From CAZNPW01 sp964575185 (GTDB lineage: Bacteria; Pseudomonadota; Alphaproteobacteria; Rhodobacterales; Rhodobacteraceae), in assembly GCA_964575185.1 (NCBI GenBank), contig CAZNPW010000012.1, positions 1 through 61,161 of the forward strand: a stretch of 61,161 bases of DNA, read 5' to 3'. Positions 50,652 to 57,922 of this stretch are shown here, in pieces. A program made the position numbers and the translations under genes. The notes below the pieces were generated by a model. The model saw only the letters and a program-made list of their open reading frames with translations, made no database searches and had not been told where the DNA came from. How positions within the stretch are numbered: the first letter of the stretch is position 1; each line of letters begins with the position of its first letter.

Positions 50652-51346
50652 CGGATCCCCCCGAAGCCGCGGAGGTTGAACCGGCCGTCGTCGATGTCGT
50701 GCAGCGTGATCGTCAGCGCGGTCACGACCTCGCCCGCCCAGTCTTCGGCCTGCACCAGGCGCAGGCGGTCGAGGCTGCGGTCCTCCGGCCGGGGCGGGAC
50801 GGGCAGGACGCCGTAGATCATCGTCGGCCCGAGCGGGCCGAGCCGCGCGCGCGCCCGGTGGTAGATCGGCACGAGGTCGGCGTCGCACAGGTCGAAGGCG
50901 GCGGGATCGGCCATCAGCGCGCGGTCGTGCAGTTCGAGGTTCGGGTCGCCGCGGCGGTCGGGGTGCACGAGGCCGGGCGCGGTCATCGCGCCGTTGACCG
51001 GGCTGATCCACACCGGCCCGTGCGCGTCGTGCCAGGCGAGGATGTCGCCGAAGGCCGAATGGGCAAAGGCGGTGCAGGCCCCGGCCATGTCGGGCTCGTC
51101 GGCGAACAGCCAGTCGAGCACCGCGGCGAAGCGCCCCGGCGCGACCAGCCGCAGCCGCCCGTCCGCGAGCGTGCCCTCGCCGAGCCGTCCCCACAGCGCG
51201 GTCAGCAGGCCCGGCACCCGGCCGCCGGCCGCGGCCAAAAGGTCGGGGCGCACCGGCGCGCCCGTGGCCCAGGGCCCCCGCGCCGCCAGCACGGCGTCGA
51301 GCATCGCCGCGGCGGCGGCAGGGTCGATGGCATAGGCGTCGGACAC
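50642..51346 (-). CDS. GAD-like/DUF1851 protein (Tdi1-like immunity)
   Basis: 234 residues from GTG 51346, chosen because AAAGGA lies 5 nt upstream; the in-frame ATG further upstream adds unlikely sequence. The N-terminal half follows the GAD-like domain (AAMLDAVLAARGPW, LLTALWGRLGEGTLADGRL, VAPGRFAAVLDWLFADEPD). The C-terminal half follows DUF1851 (AFGDILAWHDAHGPVWISPV). This pair occurs in Tdi1, the immunity to a T6SS DNase in Agrobacterium. No Tde-type DNase is in the window. Overlaps the lipoprotein gene by 10 bp. Confidence 0.78.
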   Translation of the reverse strand: MSDAYAIDPAAAAAMLDAVLAARGPWATGAPVRPDLLAAAGGRVPGLLTALWGRLGEGTLADGRLRLVAPGRFAAVLDWLFADEPDMAGACTAFAHSAFGDILAWHDAHGPVWISPVNGAMTAPGLVHPDRRGDPNLELHDRALMADPAAFDLCDADLVPIYHRARARLGPLGPTMIYGVLPVPPRPEDRSLDRLRLVQAEDWAGEVVTALTITLHDIDDGRFNLRGFGGIRWD

Positions 51347-51459
51347 CCGGATCCTTTCGCTCCCGGGCCCTTTCGCGCCGGCAACGGGGCCGACCATAGT
51401 GGAGCGATGGCCGCTTCGCCAAGGGACTGATCCGTCAGGAAATCCCGACCGCCCGGGCG

Positions 51460-51723
51460 CTAGGGCCGGACCCTGGCCGAAGGCGACCCGCCGGTGATGA
51501 CCCCCCCGCATGAGGTCTTGCAGCCGACATAGGCGACGGGCCGGCCGTCGTCGCTGGCCTGGCCCGAGCCCTCGACGATCACGCCGCCGCAGGCGCAGGG
51601 GTCGCCCAGCCGCGCGACGGGCCGGCCGTCGACGATGCCCTGGCCGCCCGCCGCGATCACGTTCGGCCCGTGGATCGGGCAGGCGTGGGTGTCGCCGCGC
51701 CGGGCTACGGGTTGCATCGCCAC
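51460..51723 (-). CDS. PAAR domain protein
   Basis: 87 residues, the sharp tip that caps VgrG. MQPVARRGDTHACPIHGPN, AGGQGIVDGRPVARLGDPCA and GSGQASDDGRPVAYVGCKTS show the three PAAR repeats with conserved His and Cys that bind the tip metal. No fused effector domain. It starts 43 bp after the VgrG stop on the same strand. Confidence 0.93.
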   Translation of the reverse strand: MAMQPVARRGDTHACPIHGPNVIAAGGQGIVDGRPVARLGDPCACGGVIVEGSGQASDDGRPVAYVGCKTSCGGVITGGSPSARVRP

Positions 51724-51766
51724 GCCTTCGGGGCGGCCTGCGGCGCGGCGGCGGGCAGCCTGTCCG

Positions 51767-53836
51767 TCATCGCTCCGGCGCAGCCTTCGCGCATTCCTCG
51801 ACGAGCGGCAGCCCCTCCCTGGCCGCGAGCACCAGGGTCGGCACCTGCGCGCTGCCCGATCCGCCCATGTTCACCGCGCCCTTCAGGTTGATGACCGCGG
51901 CTTCGAGCGTGATCCCGCCCGCGTCGATGGTGATCTTGCCCCCGGGGCCCGCGATCTCGAACCGCTGGAAGGCCATCAGCACGTGCTTGCCGGTGTTGGT
52001 GGTGATCGAGGCCCCGACGTCGAGCCGGTACCGGCCGTTCACCTGGCCCTCGAAGTTGCGGCCGATCTCGTAGAGGTGGTCGGCCTGGACGGCGTGCATC
52101 AGGATGTTGCCGACGCGCTCCACATGGTCCTTGCCGTAGCGCTCCTGCTGGTTGCGCCCGACCTCGTGGACGACATCGCGCGCGACGGTCTCGGTGTGGT
52201 CCTGCCCGACGCGGGTCGCCTTGTCGCGGCCGACGCTTTCGGACTGGTCGCGGCCGACCGACTTGGCGCGGTCCTGGCCGATGCTGTGGGTCTCGTCGTT
52301 CAGGATGACGGTGGTGTGGTCCTTCTGGGCGTGGAGGAACACCTCCTCGTCCCCCGCCGCGTCCTCGAAGCGAAGCTCGTTGAAGCCGGTGGCCGTGCCC
52401 TGGCCGTCGTGGCTGCTGGTGCGGAAGGTGCTGCGGGTCTTGTGCGCCGGCAGGTCGTAGGGAACCCCGTTCCGCCCGTTGTAGACGCAGCCCGTGACCA
52501 GCGGCTTGTCGGGGTTGCCGTCGAGGAAGTCGACCGTGACCTCCATGCCGATCCGCGGGATGACCATGCCGCCCCAGCCCTGGCCGGCCCAGCTCTGGCT
52601 GACGCGGCAGCGCATCGAATGGGCCCCGGCGAGGTCCCAGGGGAAGCGCACCAGGATGCGGCCGTAGTCGTCGCAGTCGATCTCGCCCTCGCCCACCACC
52701 ACCGCGGTCTGCGGGCCCTGCACGACGGGCACCGGGGTCCTGGGTTCGGGCGCGAGCGGGCTCGTCGCGGGCATCAGGACGTAGCTGCCGGTGTAGGCGT
52801 CGCCGGCGGCCGCGGCGCCCGTCGCGTAGCCCTCGGCGGTGTAGTCGTGCGTGGCCTCGAGGCAGAGGAACAGCTTGCCCGTCGCGCCCGGAATGCGGTC
52901 GCCGGTCAGCTGCACCCGCATCCCCGCCTGCAGGCTGGCCACGTCGCCCGCCGCCTGCACCCGCGCCGCCTGGCCGCGGTGGGCGGCAAGCCGGGTCGCC
53001 GCCACCGTCCGGCCCTGTCCTTGCGTCAGGTGGTCGCCCGGCCAGTCGTAGCCCTCGAGCCGCCCCTCGGCATGGGCCGCGTCGCCGGTGCGGTCGGCCT
53101 CCATCGCGGCCTGCGGGGTCTTGAAGTTCCAGTCGGTCAGCCGCACCGCCCCGGTCGTCACCCGCGTGCCCTGCCGCCAGGCGCGGAAGTGCTCCTCCTC
53201 GCCCACATGCGCCGTCTGCGTCCGCCGGAACGGCCGCCGGCCCCCCGCGACCTTGGGCAGGTGGTCCGCCCCGTCGGTCACCACCAGCGTGTGGCCGCCC
53301 GCGTGCATCCGCACCACGTGGCTGATCCCGAAGCGCTCCATCAGCCGCCGGGCGAAGTCGGCGTCGCTCTCGCGGTACTGCACGGTGTATTCGAGCGGCG
53401 GGTAGGCCCGGTCGCAGAGGATCTCCACCGCCGGCCGGCCGAGATGGGCGTAAGCGCCGAAGACCTCGGCCAGAATCTCGAGCACCGTGCGGTTGTGGAA
53501 GATCCGCTGCTGCCGGCGCAGGCCCGCGAGGTGCAGCCAGGACCGCAGCGTCAGGTCGTAGCGGTGCCCGCCGTCCCCCACCTCGGCCCAGGCGGCCTCG
53601 GTCACGATCCCGCTCACATGCGCGGGCCCGCCTTCGGCGGTGATCGCCACCGTCGCCTCGGTGCCCACCAGCGCGTCGAGGTCGAGGCCCCCGTCGGCCG
53701 ACAGCGCCTCCACCCGGAACGCCGCCTCCCCGTTCAGCCGGTGCCGCCCCTGCAGCCGGAGAAGCACCAGCACACCCGGCCCCAGCACCGTCGAAAGCCG
53801 CCCCCGGCGGGTGTCCTGGCGGAAGGGGAGGTTCAT
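51767..53836 (-). CDS. vgrG: Type VI secretion tip protein VgrG
   Basis: 689 residues, trimeric spike. The N-terminal gp27-like part includes EALSADGGLDLDALVGTEAT and YTVQYRESDADFARRLMERF near residue 163; the gp5 OB part has GRILVRFPWDLAGAHSMRCR near 390 and the signature DFLDGNPDKPLVTGCVYNGR near 432. Residues about 500-570 form an 8-residue repeat of VGRD/VGQD type, a beta-helix needle. The C-terminal DUF2345-like tail carries no effector domain. Start MNLPFRQDTRRG at 53836. Confidence 0.95.
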   Translation of the reverse strand: MNLPFRQDTRRGRLSTVLGPGVLVLLRLQGRHRLNGEAAFRVEALSADGGLDLDALVGTEATVAITAEGGPAHVSGIVTEAAWAEVGDGGHRYDLTLRSWLHLAGLRRQQRIFHNRTVLEILAEVFGAYAHLGRPAVEILCDRAYPPLEYTVQYRESDADFARRLMERFGISHVVRMHAGGHTLVVTDGADHLPKVAGGRRPFRRTQTAHVGEEEHFRAWRQGTRVTTGAVRLTDWNFKTPQAAMEADRTGDAAHAEGRLEGYDWPGDHLTQGQGRTVAATRLAAHRGQAARVQAAGDVASLQAGMRVQLTGDRIPGATGKLFLCLEATHDYTAEGYATGAAAAGDAYTGSYVLMPATSPLAPEPRTPVPVVQGPQTAVVVGEGEIDCDDYGRILVRFPWDLAGAHSMRCRVSQSWAGQGWGGMVIPRIGMEVTVDFLDGNPDKPLVTGCVYNGRNGVPYDLPAHKTRSTFRTSSHDGQGTATGFNELRFEDAAGDEEVFLHAQKDHTTVILNDETHSIGQDRAKSVGRDQSESVGRDKATRVGQDHTETVARDVVHEVGRNQQERYGKDHVERVGNILMHAVQADHLYEIGRNFEGQVNGRYRLDVGASITTNTGKHVLMAFQRFEIAGPGGKITIDAGGITLEAAVINLKGAVNMGGSGSAQVPTLVLAAREGLPLVEECAKAAPER

Positions 53837-53963
53837 CGGATCATCCTGGCAAGGCGCGTCGGGCAAGGATACCCGCGCCGACCCCCGCGACAAGCCGGGA
53901 TTCCCGACCCGGCGGCGGGTCGCGGGACGGTCGGCCGCCGTCGCCTGCGCGGGGTCAGGCCCG

Positions 53964-54566
53964 TCACGGTGCCGACACGAAGGGCGCGCGGCCTGCGTGG
54001 TCGGGCCGCGCGGCGCTGTCGAGCATCGCGCCCGCAAGGTCGGCGCGGGCGATCGTCTTGCGCCGCGGGAAGTCGTCGCTGAACTGCCAGCGCCCGGTCG
54101 CGCGCCCGTTGGTCAGGGCCGGAGGCCGCAGGAAGGTGAAGGCGAGCCGGCTCGCCTGCAGGTCGGCGAGCTCGGCCTGGCGTTCGGCGAGCATCGCGCC
54201 GGCGACGAGGCGCATGAGGCCGCCCGCGATGCGGTCGCCGATCCCCTTGGCGTCCCCCGGCACGTCCACCCCGGCGCCGCCGATCACCACCACCCGGAGG
54301 CCCGGGGGCGCGACCGCGATCAGCGTCTGCATGGCCGGGCGGCAGACCTCCTGCCCGCGCGGCGAGGCGAGCGCCGACAGCACGAGGTCGACGCCCGCGA
54401 CCGCATGCGCCATCGCCGCGCGGTCGGTGAGCCGGCCGGTGCGGCCCGCCACGCCCGGCACGGCGCTGCGGCCGAAGGTCGTGACCTCGGCCCCCTGCGC
54501 CTGGAGGAGCGGCAGGAGGTGCCGCCCGGTGCGGCCGGTCGCGCCCAGGATCAGGACCTTCATCAT
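53964..54566 (-). CDS. NAD(P)-binding oxidoreductase, SDR-like
   Basis: 200 residues. The nucleotide-binding start VLILGATGRTGRHLLPLLQA is near residue 4; VDLVLSALASPRGQEV and LRVVVIGGAGVDVPGD follow. The C-terminal TFLRPPALTNGRATGRW fits the atypical SDR group of NmrA/YwnB-type proteins. No catalytic Tyr-x-x-x-Lys is clear. It is divergent from the HxlR gene (83 bp), a common arrangement in which HxlR controls a redox-related gene. Confidence 0.85.
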   Translation of the reverse strand: MMKVLILGATGRTGRHLLPLLQAQGAEVTTFGRSAVPGVAGRTGRLTDRAAMAHAVAGVDLVLSALASPRGQEVCRPAMQTLIAVAPPGLRVVVIGGAGVDVPGDAKGIGDRIAGGLMRLVAGAMLAERQAELADLQASRLAFTFLRPPALTNGRATGRWQFSDDFPRRKTIARADLAGAMLDSAARPDHAGRAPFVSAP

Positions 54567-54618
54567 GCGCCTCCTTGCGGCAGTGTTGCGTTGCGTGAGG
54601 TGGCGGAGTGCTGCTATC

Positions 54619-54644
54619 GTTGCAAGTACGCACCGGAAGGTAAC
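54619..54644. promoter_or_regulatory. Candidate HxlR operator/promoter region
   Basis: Within the 83-bp divergent gap, GTTGC at 54619-54623 faces GTAAC at 54640-54644 (4 of 5 bases inverted), with GCAAGTAC at 54622-54629 between them. The patch is AT-rich for this genome. Assignment to HxlR binding is weak. Confidence 0.3.
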
Positions 54645-54649
54645 TGCCG

Positions 54650-54964
54650 ATGGACCAGCCCCCCGCCTGTCCCGTCTCGCGCGCGCTGACGCTGTTGTCG
54701 GGGAAGTGGCGGGCGATGGTGCTGTGGCGGCTGGGCGAGGGGCCGGTGCGGTTCAATGCGCTGGTGCGCAGCCTCGCGCCGGTAAGCCCGCGGGTGCTGA
54801 CGGTGGCGCTGCGCGAGCTCGAGGCCGAGGGGCTGGTCTGGCGGCAGGTGGCGGGAACGGTGCCGCCGCACGTGACCTATGGCCTGACGCCGCGGGGGGC
54901 GGCGCTGGTGCCGATCTTCCGCGCGCTGGGGGACTGGGCGCTGGGGGACCGGGCGGCGGCCTAG
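54650..54964 (+). CDS. HxlR family transcriptional regulator
   Basis: 104 residues. ACPVSRALTLLSGKWRAMVL near residue 6 has the conserved Cys (PACPV) that senses electrophiles or oxidants in some members; the winged helix continues with VRFNALVRSLAPVSPRVLTV and HVTYGLTPRGAALVPIF. It likely controls the divergent SDR-like gene. It ends 4 bp inside the stop of the convergent Gfo/Idh gene. Confidence 0.92.
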   Translation: MDQPPACPVSRALTLLSGKWRAMVLWRLGEGPVRFNALVRSLAPVSPRVLTVALRELEAEGLVWRQVAGTVPPHVTYGLTPRGAALVPIFRALGDWALGDRAAA

Positions 54965-55983
54965 GCGTCGTCCGGGCGCAGCGTGCGGGCCTCGGCGGCG
55001 GCGCGGATGGCGGCGCGGGTGACGGCGAGGGTGGTGAGGTTGTGCGCGCCGGAGGGCTGGGGGGTCGCGCGGCCTTCCAGCACGTCCACGACATGCGCCT
55101 GGAAGGCCAGGACCGAATCCTGGACCAGGTGCCAGGGGCGGGTGCCCCAGGCGGGGACGGGGGGGTCCACGTCCTCCTCCCGCGCGCCGTCGGGGGTGGC
55201 GAGGTGCAGGCGGAGGCCGGGCAGCAGCGTGGCGGTGCCGCGGTCGCCTTCCAGCACGGCGAGGGTCTGGGGGAAGGGGTCGGGGTTCAACCTGCTGAAA
55301 AAGCTGCATTCCACGGATGAGACGCCGCCGCCGGGATGGGTCAGCAGCGCCTGGAAGGCGTCCCGGCCAGCGACGGCGGGGTTGAGCCGCTGGGTGGCGC
55401 AGGCGACGGTCGCCACCTCGCCCATCAGGACCCGCGCGAGATCGAAGAGGTGCAGGCCCATGTCGGTCAGCGCGAGGTCCTGCACCTGCCGCAGGTAGGG
55501 CTGGTTGCCGTAGATGTCGTAGCCGTGGCGGAAGGACAGGCGGAGGAAGTGCGGGGTGCCGATCCCCTGCGGACCGATCACCTGGCGCAGCCGGCGGAAG
55601 GGCGCCTGCCAGCGAAAGTTTTCGTGCACGAAGAAGGGGATAGCTGCGTTCTCGCAGGCTTCGACCATGGCGCGCGCGTCCGCGAGCGTCTCGGCCAGGG
55701 GCTTCTGGCAGACGACGGCGCGGGCGTGGCGGGCGGCGAGCGTGACGAGCGCGCGGTGCGAGGACACGGTCGTCGCGATGTCGACGATGTCGGGGCGGAC
55801 CGCGGCCAGCATCGCCCCGGCGTCGCTGTGGGGGGTCGCGCCGAAGCGGTCGGCGAAGCGGCGGGCGCGCGCCGGGTCGAGGTCGCAGACGTCGGTGACG
55901 GTGACGCCGGGGAGGTCGGTCCAGGCGTGGATGTGGTTTTCGGCGAAGAAGCCGCAGCCGACAAGAGCGACCCGGAATGTCAT
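54961..55983 (-). CDS. Gfo/Idh/MocA family oxidoreductase
   Basis: 340 residues. N-terminal Rossmann domain with FRVALVGCGFFAENHIHAW near residue 3 and VVCQKPLAETLADARAMVEA near 88 (the EKP motif is QKP here). The C-terminal domain has LRLSFRHGYDIYGNQPYLR and LALTDMGLHLFDLARVLMGE near 175, in which the His could act in catalysis. Probably a sugar or inositol dehydrogenase; the substrate is unknown. An 11-bp repeat array lies 20-63 bp upstream of its ATG. Confidence 0.9.
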   Translation of the reverse strand: MTFRVALVGCGFFAENHIHAWTDLPGVTVTDVCDLDPARARRFADRFGATPHSDAGAMLAAVRPDIVDIATTVSSHRALVTLAARHARAVVCQKPLAETLADARAMVEACENAAIPFFVHENFRWQAPFRRLRQVIGPQGIGTPHFLRLSFRHGYDIYGNQPYLRQVQDLALTDMGLHLFDLARVLMGEVATVACATQRLNPAVAGRDAFQALLTHPGGGVSSVECSFFSRLNPDPFPQTLAVLEGDRGTATLLPGLRLHLATPDGAREEDVDPPVPAWGTRPWHLVQDSVLAFQAHVVDVLEGRATPQPSGAHNLTTLAVTRAAIRAAAEARTLRPDDA

Positions 55984-56002
55984 GATTTCCCCCGCTTTCT
56001 GG

Positions 56003-56056
56003 CGTCTTCCACACGTCTTCCACGCGTCTTCCGCGCGTCTTCCGTCCGGAAGACGC
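56003..56056. repeat. 11-bp direct repeats (four copies) with closing inverted copy
   Basis: CGTCTTCC occurs at 56003, 56014, 56025 and 56036, exactly 11 bp apart, with a variable 3-base tail. CGGAAGACG at 56047-56055 is the complement of the unit, giving a hairpin GCGTCTTCCG-tc-CGGAAGACGC (56035-56056). Located just upstream of the Gfo/Idh start; the spacing matches one DNA helical turn. Confidence 0.88.
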
Positions 56057-56102
56057 CCGCGTCTGTGACAGGGGTGGCGCGGGGCGCGGGCGGCGTCAAT
56101 GG

Positions 56103-56128
56103 CAAAGGCCGCGCCTTGCGGCGCGGCC
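56103..56128 (-). terminator. Terminator of rpsD
   Basis: On the minus strand GGCCGCGCC-gcaa-GGCGCGGCC forms a perfect 9-bp stem (56107-56128) followed by TTT. It lies 26 bp after the rpsD stop. Confidence 0.8.
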
Positions 56129-56153
56129 CCTGCGGTGCCCGGTGCTGCGGGCG

Positions 56154-56774
56154 TCAGTTCTTCGCGTAGTATTCGACGACGAGGTTCGGTTCCATCAGGA
56201 CCGCGTAGGGCACGTCGGACAGGCCGGGCACGCGGACGAGCCTGGCGGTCAGCTTGTGGGTGTCGACCTCGAGGTAGTCGGGCACGTCGCGTTCGGTCAG
56301 CGCGATGGCCTCGAGGATCGCGGCCATCTGCTTGGACTTCTGGCGGACCTCGACCACGTCGTTTTCCTTGACGCGGTAGGAGGCGATGTTCACCGCCTTG
56401 CCGTTGACGTGGACGTGGCCGTGGTTCACGAACTGGCGGGCGGCGAAGATGGTGGCGACGAACTTGGCGCGGTAGACGATCGCGTCGAGCCGGCGCTCCA
56501 GGAGGCCGATCAGCATCTCGCCGGTGTCGCCGCGGACGCGCTCGGCCTCGGCGTAGATCTTGCGGAACTGCTTTTCGGTCAGGTCGCCGTAGTAGCCCTT
56601 GAGCTTCTGCTTGGCGCGGAGCTGGGTGCCGAAGTCCGAGAGCTTGTTCTTGCGGCGCTGGCCGTGCTGGCCGGGGCCGTATTCGCGCTTGTTCAGGGGC
56701 GATTTCGGGCGGCCCCAGATGTTTTCGCCCATCCGGCGGTCGATCTTGTACTTGGCAGCGGTGCGTTTGGTCAC
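56154..56774 (-). CDS. rpsD: 30S ribosomal protein S4
   Basis: 206 residues from GTG 56774, preceded by AAGGAGAT at suitable distance. TKRTAAKYKIDRRMGENIWG opens the protein; the S4 RNA-binding domain has LERRLDAIVYRAKFVATIFA and ARQFVNHGHVHVNGKAVNI. Binds 16S rRNA early in assembly. It stands alone with its own terminator and a likely promoter upstream. Confidence 0.97.
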   Translation of the reverse strand: MTKRTAAKYKIDRRMGENIWGRPKSPLNKREYGPGQHGQRRKNKLSDFGTQLRAKQKLKGYYGDLTEKQFRKIYAEAERVRGDTGEMLIGLLERRLDAIVYRAKFVATIFAARQFVNHGHVHVNGKAVNIASYRVKENDVVEVRQKSKQMAAILEAIALTERDVPDYLEVDTHKLTARLVRVPGLSDVPYAVLMEPNLVVEYYAKN

Positions 56775-56885
56775 CCCTGATCTCCTTCGATGTGAAGGGC
56801 GTTGTCCTTTGGTCCCGCGGGACCCGACAGGCCTCCCCTTGCGGGGGCCGCCAACACCAACCCGGACCATTCCGGGACGGCGCGC

Positions 56886-56912
56886 GATATACGCGGGGTG
56901 CGGGCGAGTCAA
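56886..56912 (-). promoter_or_regulatory. Candidate rpsD promoter
   Basis: On the minus strand TTGACT (complement of 56907-56912) is followed after 15 bp by TATATC (complement of 56886-56891). The spacing is shorter than usual. This leaves a leader of roughly 100 nt before rpsD, long enough for S4 feedback control, which is speculative. Confidence 0.35.
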
Positions 56913-56923
56913 CCCGGGCGCGG

Positions 56924-57826
56924 TCAGAAGCGGAAGTCGAAGGAGAGGCTGCCGAGGACCTGGCCGTCGCCCTGCCGCGCGAACTCGGGCGAGAGCCAGG
57001 TGACGCCGGTGGAGGCCGCGAGTTTCGGCCCCTGCCAGGCGAGGCCCAGGCGCAGGCGTTCGCGGTCGGGGCGCAGGACGGCCGCGCCGCCGTCGGGCAA
57101 GAGCGCGCTGGCCCCGACATGGGCGACATCGCCCCCGAGGGTCACGCTGAACCCCTGCCCGTTCCCGGCGACGCCCGCGTAGCGCTGGCCCGTCACCGGG
57201 TCGCGCAGCATCAGCGCGCCGTCCCAGGCGGGGCCGATGACGACGTCGCCGCCGGCGCGGATCAGGGTTTCCAGCCCGGTCTGGCCTTGCAGGAAGGGGC
57301 GGATCGTCACGCGGTCGGTCAGCGCGACGGGCCGGCCGAGTTCGACCGTGACGCCCGCGCGCGTGGCGTCGGGCAGGCCGAGGGCGACCGCGGGGCCGGG
57401 GTCGGGCAGGCCGACGGCATCGTGGAACGCGGCCTGGAGCCTGTCGAGCCGGGTCTGCGGGCCGATCAGCGCGAGTTCGGCACCGAGCGCCACGTCGAAA
57501 CCGCCTGCCGCATAGACCGTGCCGAGGCCGAGGCCGATCACCCCGGCGTAGCGGCGGTCGCCCGGCGCCGGGGCGGCGAGGTTCGCGGGCGCGACGATTT
57601 CGGTCCCCAGCCGGACCTCGAGCACCTGTCCCGGCCGGTCGGGAGGCCGCCCGTCCCAGCCGCGCCCCCAGACCAGGCTGACCGCGTTCGACCCGGTGCG
57701 CCAGCGGTCCTGCCCGTCGCCGAGCGCGTCGTTGGAGAAGATGCGGCCCCAGTCGAGGAGCCGCATCTCCTCGCCCCGCGCGGGGGCGGCGAGGAGGAGG
57801 AGGAGCAGAAGAAATCGCAGGACCAT
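56924..57826 (-). CDS. LpxR-like (DUF2219) outer-membrane lipid A deacylase family protein
   Basis: 300 residues from ATG 57826 with signal peptide MVLRFLLLLLLLAAPARGEE. The mature part follows DUF2219: WGRIFSNDALGDGQDRWRTG near residue 26 (N and D positions that bind catalytic calcium in LpxR), RYAGVIGLGLGTVYAAGGFD near 95, and a final beta-strand ending FDFRF with terminal Phe typical of outer-membrane barrels. The family removes 3'-acyl chains of lipid A; activity here is inferred. Confidence 0.82.
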   Translation of the reverse strand: MVLRFLLLLLLLAAPARGEEMRLLDWGRIFSNDALGDGQDRWRTGSNAVSLVWGRGWDGRPPDRPGQVLEVRLGTEIVAPANLAAPAPGDRRYAGVIGLGLGTVYAAGGFDVALGAELALIGPQTRLDRLQAAFHDAVGLPDPGPAVALGLPDATRAGVTVELGRPVALTDRVTIRPFLQGQTGLETLIRAGGDVVIGPAWDGALMLRDPVTGQRYAGVAGNGQGFSVTLGGDVAHVGASALLPDGGAAVLRPDRERLRLGLAWQGPKLAASTGVTWLSPEFARQGDGQVLGSLSFDFRF

Positions 57827-57895
57827 GCGGCATAGGGTGGCATGATTCGCCAAGGAATGGTGAACGGTGCGGTTCCTGCGGAGCCGGGGAGGTCC

Positions 57896-57916
57896 CGTCC
57901 CGGCCTTCGCCGCGGT
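57896..57916. repeat. Degenerate REP-like element downstream of serA
   Basis: CGTCCCGGCCTTCGCCGCGG resembles the complement of the serA-serC element with one arm altered. Located in the 96-bp gap between the LpxR-like gene and serA. Confidence 0.5.
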
Positions 57917-57922
57917 CGGTCG

